Positions 55,745 through 61,796 of a stretch of 61,796 nt of DNA are shown piece after piece. The DNA is taken from assembly GCF_010692395.1 (NCBI RefSeq), contig NZ_JAAHHS010000003.1:27298-89093 (forward strand), written 5' to 3'. The first letter of the stretch is position 1. Every line of letters starts with the position of its first letter. The position numbers and the translations under genes were made by a program. The DNA is from Moorena sp. SIO3H5 (GTDB lineage Bacteria > Cyanobacteriota > Cyanobacteriia > Cyanobacteriales > Coleofasciculaceae). Under the pieces are notes generated by a model. It had not been told where the DNA came from. It was given only the letters and a program-made list of their open reading frames with translations, and did no database searches.

Positions 55745-56461
55745 TTAAAGATTAGCTTGCCTAACAGTCTTTCTCATCCGCTTAAAGTTCCACAGACCAA
55801 AGATTAACCAGAACGCTAGTAATCCTATTGTTAGCAGTAACACTACCGATGGGCCAAATTGCACAATCAGTGCTGGTGCAGCAGCAGTAAACAAGCCACC
55901 ACCTACTATCGGTTCAAAGAACAACTGTTTGTAGGCGAAACTCTCAAAAGCACCGGTATGGTTATCTGGGTCTACCATCTGGATCAACAAAATACCGGTT
56001 GCTGTCACTCCCATGGATTGTCCCATATCCCCGATGCCACGCTCAAACCAGTATCTGGGGAGTATACGGGGTGCCAGGAATAGAAATGCCCAGATGTTCC
56101 AAACGATGCCAGCGATCGCAAGAATTAAAAATGGCAGGAGGTTGTTTCCCAGCACTCTTAGGGAAATTGACGCTAATGCGGTGACAATTACCACATCTAA
56201 CGCTACCCCAGAGATGCGCTCCTGCAAGGGTCGAATAATTAGTGACCCCAGTCCTAGACGCACGGTTACGACTTGGACAATCAAACCACCAATTAGTGCC
56301 ATGGGAAACAGAGGCACATACTGAATTACTTGAAAGCCACCGGCTCCCCAAGTCACTGACTCAATGAACTTGAGCACTGCCAGGATTAGCCAGCCGATTG
56401 CGATCGCAACTCCTACAAAAGCAAGGTTCAATGACAGGGGATCGATCAGTAAACCATCCAT
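55745..56461 (-). CDS. C-terminal half of a GltS-type glutamate symporter
   Basis: Membrane protein of 238 residues from Met at 56461 (MDGLLIDPLSLNLAFVGVAI). The frame extends upstream to 56632 but those codons translate heptamer repeats. Helices include GWLILAVLKFIE, LFPMALIGGLIVQVV, VALDVVIVTALASISLRVLG and GIGDMGQSMGVTATGILLIQ, the pore-loop pattern of GltS. Full GltS proteins have two such halves and at least 400 residues; the first half is missing. It may be a true half-size protein, but truncation at the repeat is more likely. Confidence 0.75.
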   Translation of the reverse strand: MDGLLIDPLSLNLAFVGVAIAIGWLILAVLKFIESVTWGAGGFQVIQYVPLFPMALIGGLIVQVVTVRLGLGSLIIRPLQERISGVALDVVIVTALASISLRVLGNNLLPFLILAIAGIVWNIWAFLFLAPRILPRYWFERGIGDMGQSMGVTATGILLIQMVDPDNHTGAFESFAYKQLFFEPIVGGGLFTAAAPALIVQFGPSVVLLLTIGLLAFWLIFGLWNFKRMRKTVRQANL

Positions 56462-56494
56462 TAATCTCGCTCTCCCTGTTTCCGGTGTTAGGGG

Positions 56495-56531
56495 GCGGGG
56501 AGCAGGGAGCAGGGAGCAGGAAGAAGGTAAG
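56495..56531. repeat. GGGAGCA heptamers
   Basis: Tandem units at the truncation point of the GltS-like gene. Confidence 0.85.
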
Positions 56532-56595
56532 AGATAATAGGTAAAAAATCCTGTATACCTCATAGCTATAATAAACGGTATAAACAAAGGAGATA

Positions 56596-57378
56596 ATGAT
56601 GGGAAATACTGCATTAGTGACAGGCGCATCAAGTGGCATTGGTGCTGAAATTGCCCGATTACATGCTGCCAAAGGAGGCAATCTAGTCTTGGTTGCTCGT
56701 CGTGAAGAGGTTCTCAACAAATTAAAATCAGAGTTAGAGAATGCATACAATATAAAAGCAACTGTTATTGTCGCTGACCTGGCACAACCAGATTCTGCCG
56801 AACAAATATTTGCAGCAACGGAAGCGGCTGGAATACAAATTGATATTCTGATCAATAATGCTGGTTTTGGTGGCCACGGGAAATTTCATGAACGTGACCT
56901 TGCTAAAGATCAAGCTATGATGCAAGTTAATATGGTCTCCTTAGTTAAGCTGACCCATCTGTACTTACAAGGGATGGTAACCAGAAATTATGGTAGGATT
57001 TTGCATGTCGCCTCTACCGCAGGCTTTATACCAGGACCACTACAGGCAGTTTATTACGCAACACAAGCCTTTGTTGTTTCGTTTTCTCAGGCCATTGCCC
57101 AGGAATTGTCTGATACAAATGTTACCTCCACTGCCCTTTGCCCTGGTGCTGTTGCCACAGGCTTTGTAGCGGCTGGCGACCTAGACGGTACATCAATGTG
57201 GGACAAAGCCGCCTCTCCTGAGTCCGTTGCTAAATGCGGCTATGACGCTATGATGAAAGGCGAGTTAGTGAAAATTAATGAGGCATCCTTGAACTTTATG
57301 GTAAATTGGGTCGTACCGTTTCTGCCTAGAAAGACTGTGCTGAAAATGTCCCAACAAACCATGGAAAAAAGTAACTAA
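56596..57378 (+). CDS. Short-chain dehydrogenase/reductase
   Basis: Protein of 260 residues. TGASSGIGAEIARLHA binds NAD(P), with VLVARREE suggesting NADP; ILINNAGFGGHG is the structural motif, Ser140 (VASTAG) is the catalytic serine, and the YxxxK site reads YYATQ (Tyr153 to Gln157). Gln is encoded by CAA, one base from AAA. Loss of the Lys would normally impair catalysis. Pattern is that of YqjQ/DltE-like reductases. Substrate unknown. Confidence 0.92.
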   Translation: MMGNTALVTGASSGIGAEIARLHAAKGGNLVLVARREEVLNKLKSELENAYNIKATVIVADLAQPDSAEQIFAATEAAGIQIDILINNAGFGGHGKFHERDLAKDQAMMQVNMVSLVKLTHLYLQGMVTRNYGRILHVASTAGFIPGPLQAVYYATQAFVVSFSQAIAQELSDTNVTSTALCPGAVATGFVAAGDLDGTSMWDKAASPESVAKCGYDAMMKGELVKINEASLNFMVNWVVPFLPRKTVLKMSQQTMEKSN

Positions 57379-57397
57379 TAATGAAGTGTTGAAATCT

Positions 57398-57432
57398 TTT
57401 ATTTGCGATCGGCGAAGCCGATCGCAAATAAA
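57398..57432 (+). terminator. Strong hairpin after the SDR gene
   Basis: TTTATTTGCGATCGGC, loop GAA, then the exact complement: a perfect 16-bp stem 19 bp after the stop. Each arm contains a HIP1-like core. Confidence 0.75.
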
Positions 57433-57474
57433 GAAAGAATGCAGCGGTTTGCTCATCTAAATTCGTATTAGATA

Positions 57475-57498
57475 AAAGAATTGACCCAAACAGGATCA
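57475..57498. repeat. 24-bp direct repeat, left copy
   Basis: AAAGAATTGACCCAAACAGG and four following bases are identical to 58330-58353. The two copies bracket the secreted-protein gene. Confidence 0.9.
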
Positions 57499-57621
57499 GA
57501 TTAGTTTTACCCAATTAGTATAACAGTAGCGCTAGATACACATAAGTTTGCCTGTGCTGCAACTGAGGCAAACGGTTGTGATACAATCATATGGGCTTAA
57601 TAAAAAAAAAGGAAGTATTTT

Positions 57622-58083
57622 ATGAAACGTCTTTTTTCCTTGCTGCTGTCAGGAATCCTGATGGTCTCTAGCACGCTATTGTTGGGTATCGCCGTCGCTG
57701 AAGGCGTTGCCCCCGGTCAAGCACAAGCACTGGTTGAAGAAAGTCAGACTGAAGAAAGTCAGACTGAAAAAAGTCAGACTGAAAAAAGTCTAGCTAAGTG
57801 TTTTTACAGTCGAGTGAGTCAGGGTAAAGATGTGAAAGAATGTGACTCGGTTTTAGAAAAAGAGCGGAACGCAATCAAATCTGTTGAACTTAAAACAGCT
57901 GCTCGCTGTTCTAAACTCAAAAATATGGTGGAAAACAACAAGCCTGAATATCTGAGGCTTTATGAGGTGAGGGATTGCCATTTATTCATAGAAAACAGTT
58001 CGTTTTGGACTAGTATTTACTATGGCGATGATGACTCTCCTTGTAAATACGATTCGCTTTATAAGGAGTACGTCTGCGAATAA
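57622..58083 (+). CDS. Small secreted cysteine-containing protein
   Basis: Protein of 153 residues. A Sec signal (MKRLFSLLLSGILMVSSTLL, to GQAQA near residue 36) is followed by a 15-bp coding repeat (EESQTEESQTEKSQTEKS) and a mature domain with about six cysteines (KCFY, ECDS, RCSK, DCHL, PCKY, VCE) that could form three disulfides. AAAAAAAAGGAAG upstream supplies a ribosome-binding site. I do not recognise the family. The gene lies between two 24-bp direct repeats. Confidence 0.75.
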   Translation: MKRLFSLLLSGILMVSSTLLLGIAVAEGVAPGQAQALVEESQTEESQTEKSQTEKSLAKCFYSRVSQGKDVKECDSVLEKERNAIKSVELKTAARCSKLKNMVENNKPEYLRLYEVRDCHLFIENSSFWTSIYYGDDDSPCKYDSLYKEYVCE

Positions 58084-58411
58084 TTGTTCGTCCGATCGCA
58101 CTACTGTCTGTGTATCAGTTCAAACCTAATTTGTGGGCAGATTATCTCAGTCAAGAGCTTAAATATCTCTGGTTAAATCTAAAACTAATTTAGCTTTTTA
58201 ATTCATTAGATTTTTCGACCTCAGAGTTAGAAGAAGTTTGGCTTACTCCCTTGAAAGTTTTCATGGAACAGCCAAAATTTATTAGTGGGTTGTCGGGAAC
58301 TTTGGACAAGGTAACTTCGGATCAGGGTCAAAGAATTGACCCAAACAGGATCACAAATGGGTTACCAATCGGCAACCCATCAGTAACCCATCAGTAACCC
58401 ATCGGTTGGGA
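58084..58411 (+). other. Intergenic with possible coding relic
   Basis: A plus-strand frame reads LLSVYQFKPNLWADYLSQEL, a TAG, then LDFSTSELEEVWLTPLKVFM and EQPKFISGLSGTLDKVTSDQ, ending at TAA after repeats of CCCATCAGTAA. This looks like a decayed gene, not recognised. The right copy of the 24-bp repeat (58330-58353) lies inside it. Confidence 0.4.
58330..58353. repeat. 24-bp direct repeat, right copy
   Basis: Identical to 57475-57498. Confidence 0.9.
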
Positions 58412-59860
58412 TCAGGCTACCTGAAGCAATGACTCCTTCAAGCGAGTTTGGTCAAACCCCCGCTGATGAAGCAGTACCCAGGATTCGATCAAATCAGGAC
58501 CATTGACATCCCCAGTTAGTGCAGCACGAAGCGATCGCATAACCAATCCTTTCTTGACCTTTTGCGCTTTTGTGACTTGGTTAATAATCTGCTTAGCTTC
58601 CTCTGGACTCAGCTGTTGGTAATTACCCAGTTGGTCAAGAATAGCTTGCACCACCTCACTAGCACCAGCTTTTTTGAGCTGCTCTACTGCCTGCTCCGTG
58701 TACTCAACTGACTCAGTAAAGAACATCCGAGTCATATCTACTGCTTCTGGCAAGCGAGTCAAACTTGGCCCAATCATGGCAGTCAACCGTTCCAGCCAAG
58801 GGCGATTTTCCACAGGATCACAGTTGTAGCCAGCACTTTCCCAGTAGGGAATCAACAAGTCCACTAACGCAGATGCACTCATCTGGTGGACATATTGACT
58901 ATTAATCCAATCCAGCTTAGCCCAGTCAAACTTTGCCCCAGCTGGGTTCACCCGTTCAAAACCAAACTTTTGAGCGGCTTGAGCCAAAGTAAAGATTTCC
59001 TGAGTGGAGTCAGGGGGAGACCATCCCAGCAATGTCATATAATTAACCATCGCCTCAGGGGTAAAGCCCATGGCTTTGAAGTCAAAAATAGAGGTTACAC
59101 CATCGCGCTTAGATAGCTTCCGTCCCTCATCGTTAAGAATCAGAGGTGTATGGGAAAATTCTGGGACTACGCTCCCTAGGGCTTCATAGAGCAAAATCTG
59201 TTTAGCAGTATTCGCAATATGGTCTTCACCGCGAATGACATGGGTAATCTGCATATCAATGTCATCCACCACCACAGCTAGGTTGTACAGAGGCTGACCG
59301 ATATCATTCTCTTGAGATGCCCTAGCAATGACCATATCACCCCCAAGGTCACTCCCTTTCCAGGTGACTTTACCTCGGACTAGATCATTCCAGACAATCA
59401 CGCGGTCATTATCAATCATAAAGCGGATCACCGGCTTGCGCCCTTCCGCCTCAAATGCTGCTTGTTGTTCTGGTGTCAGATTGCGATGGCGATTGTCATA
59501 GCGGGGGGCTTCTTTTCTTGCCTTTTGAGCTTCCCGCAGTTGTTCTAGTTCCTCAGCTGTGGTGTAGCAGCGATAAGCCAATCCCTGGTCTAAGAGTTGT
59601 TGAATAGCAGCACTATAAAGGTCAAGACGTTGGGATTGGAAAAATGGTCCTTCGTCCCATTCCAGTCCCAGCCAAGTTAAACCATCAAAGATGTTTTGGG
59701 TATATTCCTCTCGCGATCGGGTTTGGTCGGTGTCTTCAATGCGCAGAATAAACTTACCGCTGTGGCGACGGGCAAATAGCCAGTTAAATACAGCGGTTCT
59801 AGCGGTACCAATGTGTAAATTTCCGGTTGGACTTGGGGCAATACGGACTCTAACTGTCAC
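58412..59860 (-). CDS. gltX: Glutamyl-tRNA synthetase
   Basis: Class I aminoacyl-tRNA synthetase of 482 residues that charges tRNA-Glu (and tRNA-Gln in organisms using the amidotransferase route, as cyanobacteria do); its product also feeds tetrapyrrole synthesis. [20 protein letters not shown] holds the HIGH motif as HIGT; KLSKRDG is the KMSKS motif; [13 protein letters not shown] and [18 protein letters not shown] are catalytic-domain hallmarks; the helical anticodon domain is at the C-terminus. Confidence 0.97.
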   Translation of the reverse strand: MTVRVRIAPSPTGNLHIGTARTAVFNWLFARRHSGKFILRIEDTDQTRSREEYTQNIFDGLTWLGLEWDEGPFFQSQRLDLYSAAIQQLLDQGLAYRCYTTAEELEQLREAQKARKEAPRYDNRHRNLTPEQQAAFEAEGRKPVIRFMIDNDRVIVWNDLVRGKVTWKGSDLGGDMVIARASQENDIGQPLYNLAVVVDDIDMQITHVIRGEDHIANTAKQILLYEALGSVVPEFSHTPLILNDEGRKLSKRDGVTSIFDFKAMGFTPEAMVNYMTLLGWSPPDSTQEIFTLAQAAQKFGFERVNPAGAKFDWAKLDWINSQYVHQMSASALVDLLIPYWESAGYNCDPVENRPWLERLTAMIGPSLTRLPEAVDMTRMFFTESVEYTEQAVEQLKKAGASEVVQAILDQLGNYQQLSPEEAKQIINQVTKAQKVKKGLVMRSLRAALTGDVNGPDLIESWVLLHQRGFDQTRLKESLLQVA

Positions 59861-59990
59861 AGCTGATTGCTAAGAAGTTAATTACTATAGTCTTTTCGTC
59901 TCTATTGTACCTGCAACAATCGACTAATCCGACTAGATCATGTTTAGGATCATCTTTAGGAGGAGTCGATAGTATCCTACATTTTTTCTA

Positions 59991-60064
59991 CGGGACTGAC
60001 GGGGCTCGAACCCGCAACTTCCGCCGTGACAGGGCGGTGCTCTAACCAATTGAACTACAGTCCC
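59991..60064 (-). tRNA. tRNA-Asp (GTC)
   Basis: A 74-nt gene. GGGACTG pairs with CAGTCCC, discriminator G; the anticodon arm is CCGCC-CTGTCAC-GGCGG with anticodon GTC; T-arm GCGGGTTCGAGCCCCGT. CCA is not encoded. Confidence 0.97.
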
Positions 60065-60343
60065 AATCTCCGAGCCATTTACTATTATTATGTATGACTG
60101 GTGTATTTGTCAAGGCTTTTTTTGAAAAAAACTGAAAAATACTTTCAGCAGTCACTTTAGAGCTCTGAGCTCTCAGCCGATTTGCCTTGAGCTCACCCTC
60201 GACCAATGACCGAAGGCTCAGTTTATGGCTACAACCAGTATAACCTATCCCAGCGCTAACGCAATAGGGTGGGCTAATCACCTACCCTAAGACTCACTAT
60301 TATTTTTTCAAGACCAAAAACCTTATTTACTGCTATGGCAGAA

Positions 60344-60616
60344 TCACCGTTCTCTTTTGGTGTTAGAGACTTTTGAGATTAAAATTGCCTCTGAAGCTGT
60401 TCTGCTGAATGGATAAAATCGTTCCAGGCTAAGAATTAATAGGAGCATCAAAACCTGTACTGGCCAAGGTGCCATAGCAAAACCAAATATTAGACAGACA
60501 ATGCTACTGCCTACTCCCAATAAGCGAGGGATTTCGTGAGATACTCTCCAAGATATCAAGATGCTCCCTAGGGCAGTTACGAGAAGAATTAGAAAAAGTG
60601 GAAGCATATTAATCAC
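60344..60616 (-). CDS. Small membrane protein, unknown
   Basis: Protein of 90 residues. PLFLILLVTALGSILISWRV and VGSSIVCLIFGFAMAPW then VQVLMLLLILSLERFY form two or three membrane helices. Similar short proteins are, as I recall, common in cyanobacteria without a known role. Confidence 0.65.
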   Translation of the reverse strand: MINMLPLFLILLVTALGSILISWRVSHEIPRLLGVGSSIVCLIFGFAMAPWPVQVLMLLLILSLERFYPFSRTASEAILISKVSNTKRER

Positions 60617-60658
60617 CTCTTATAAAAGAAATTCTAGACTTCAATAATTTCCAGACCT

Positions 60659-60700
60659 GTGACATACTCCCGACGCCGAATCTTTGATTACGGCGCGGGC
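60659..60700 (-). ncRNA. 3' end of the TnpB element: probable omegaRNA/right end
   Basis: A hairpin with stem CGCCG (60674-60678)/CGGCG (60691-60695) overlaps the TAA stop of tnpB, and GTGACATACTCCC follows on the plus strand at 60659-60671. In IS200/IS605 elements the 3' end of tnpB and the transposon right end encode the guide omegaRNA, and the guide lies just beyond it, here 60658 downward on the minus strand. Exact RNA boundaries cannot be set by eye. Confidence 0.55.
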
Positions 60701-61796
60701 TTCTCAACCTCACAGTTAAGAGTTCCTGCGTAGCACTTATCTAGGCACAATACCCCCGACAGTACGCCATTAGCAGGCAGTTTCCGTTCCCCAATAGTCC
60801 TTGGGTACTTATCAATTCCACGATTACAAATCACTTGGGCTGAGGCGACATCACGATTGTTTGAATACCCACATTCAGCGCAGGTATGCCAACGGATTGA
60901 TAGGTTATTCTCCCATTGATAACCACACTCAGGACACTGTTTAGATGTACCCTTGTGGTCAACAGTCGCGAAAAACTTTCCTCGTTTCCAGCATACCCAT
61001 TTCAGCAATTCTCGGAATTGACCAAAGCCAGCATCTAGAATATGTTTTCCCAAAAAACCCTTAGCCATCACTGTGTAATCAATGTCCTCAACAAAAATCG
61101 AATCGGCTTGGTCACATAGTTGATGTGCTATTTTTAGGTGAAAATCTTTACGGGTATCAGCAATTTTGTGATGTAACCGTGCCACCTTGATTTGTGACTT
61201 TTCATAATTCTTAGACCGTTTTTGTTTTCTTGTCGCTCTACGTTGCAGCAATTTCAGCTTGCGTTGTAAGTCTACAAAAAACTTCGGTCTAGGAATCCTT
61301 AACCCATCTGATGTTGCCAGAAAATCGATTAATCCGACATCGACACCAATTGCCCGTCCAAAAAACGGAATATCAGGTACAGATACATCAGCCTGGATGG
61401 TAATGACGACAAACCACTTTGTTCCTCGACATCTCGACACAACCCTGACACCTTTGATTTTGAATCCATCAGGGATTTCTCGGTGCAAGTTGATGTCTAC
61501 AAGCCCGATCTTGGGTAGTTTAATTTGACTCCCTTTAAGGGGGTTTGTTGATAATTGCGGAAACAAGAATGATTGATAGCGACCATACTTTTTGAAGCGA
61601 GGGAAACCTCTCCCTCTTTTTCTGAAAGACTCCCAGGAATTATGCAGACGTTTAACAACATCTTGTGTAACTTGAGAATGAACCTCTTTGAGTGAGGAAT
61701 CGGTTTTTTTCCACTGCGTTAACTGTCGCTTTTGTGACCTTTCGCCAGGGAAAGGGATATCCGGAGACATGATGTATTCCCTGTTGATTGAACACC
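60688..61796 (-). CDS. tnpB: TnpB RNA-guided nuclease, 5' end outside window
   Basis: IS200/IS605 OrfB-type protein; 360 residues from an internal Met at 61770, but the frame stays open to the window edge (INREYIMSPDIPFPGERSQK), which matches the N-terminal part of longer TnpB proteins, so the start lies outside. The RuvC Asp is in GVDVGLIDFLATSDG, Glu in SIFVEDIDY and the last Asp in NNRDVASAQV; the zinc finger is CPECGYQW and CAECGY. All catalytic residues are present. No TnpA is seen in the window, as in IS1341-type elements. Confidence 0.93.
   Translation of the reverse strand, partial: CSINREYIMSPDIPFPGERSQKRQLTQWKKTDSSLKEVHSQVTQDVVKRLHNSWESFRKRGRGFPRFKKYGRYQSFLFPQLSTNPLKGSQIKLPKIGLVDINLHREIPDGFKIKGVRVVSRCRGTKWFVVITIQADVSVPDIPFFGRAIGVDVGLIDFLATSDGLRIPRPKFFVDLQRKLKLLQRRATRKQKRSKNYEKSQIKVARLHHKIADTRKDFHLKIAHQLCDQADSIFVEDIDYTVMAKGFLGKHILDAGFGQFRELLKWVCWKRGKFFATVDHKGTSKQCPECGYQWENNLSIRWHTCAECGYSNNRDVASAQVICNRGIDKYPRTIGERKLPANGVLSGVLCLDKCYAGTLNCEVEKPAP

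Noticed and set aside
56462..56632. N-terminal extension of the GltS-like protein
   Set aside because: The codons read through GGGAGCA repeats (LLPSSCSLLPAP) and overlap the start of the SDR gene on the other strand.

Overview
The window looks like chromosomal DNA of a filamentous cyanobacterium, most likely a large-genome marine form of the Moorena/Lyngbya type. The evidence is: the octamer GCGATCGC (HIP1) scattered through most of the window; photosynthesis genes (cytochrome c6, a Psb28-type photosystem II factor, a CruP-like carotenoid-cyclase paralogue); heptameric tandem repeats of the CTCCCGA/GGGAGTA kind in many intergenic gaps; and many decayed fragments of insertion sequences and of secondary-metabolism genes. 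The genus is an inference.

Layout. 0.1-8.6 kb is a sulfatase locus: a divergent AraC-type regulator, two paralogous exported sulfatases with intact formylglycine sites, and an exported formylglycine-generating enzyme that should activate them. A 49-bp element, 46/49 identical, lies upstream of both sulfatases. 8.8-11.3 kb holds petJ and a cruP-like gene. 11.9-19.1 kb is accessory: a RelE/ParE-type toxin pair, an NB-ARC (STAND) protein with about 21 near-identical HEAT-like repeats split from its N-terminal module by one in-frame TGA, two orphan HicB-like genes, a Uma2 gene and a tandem array of hairpin repeats. 19.2-38.9 kb is mostly core: psb28-like, a TIGR01777 epimerase, murA, tRNA-Leu, a SpoU methyltransferase, lpdA, trpC, an alanine-glyoxylate-type aminotransferase, a WecG/TagA transferase, ftsE, a 1746-residue MHYT/PAS/GAF hybrid kinase, a pabC-like gene, nrtS and a ClC channel.

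39-49.6 kb is a decaying accessory zone: a LuxR-type regulator, a saccharopine-dehydrogenase-like gene, a YefM/YoeB pair, relics of IS1634-like and ISL3-like transposases, a probable group II intron fragment, then asnB, a small cupin-like gene and a gamma-butyrobetaine-hydroxylase-like dioxygenase, a relic of an NRPS condensation domain, a second Fe(II) dioxygenase, and a relic of a PLP decarboxylase. Together these suggest the remains of a natural-product region.

49.6-55.6 kb contains a signal peptidase I-like protein whose catalytic Ser and Lys are both replaced, and then the most interesting segment: a tRNA-dependent cyclodipeptide synthase with all expected catalytic residues, two SAM methyltransferases on the same strand, and matching Uma2 3'-end sequences on each side. 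This is a candidate small cyclodipeptide gene cluster. 55.7-61.8 kb carries half of a GltS-type transporter, an SDR with an altered YxxxK motif, a small cysteine-rich secreted protein between two 24-bp direct repeats, gltX, tRNA-Asp, a small membrane protein and a TnpB nuclease running off the right edge. All function calls come from reading motifs; no database search was run.
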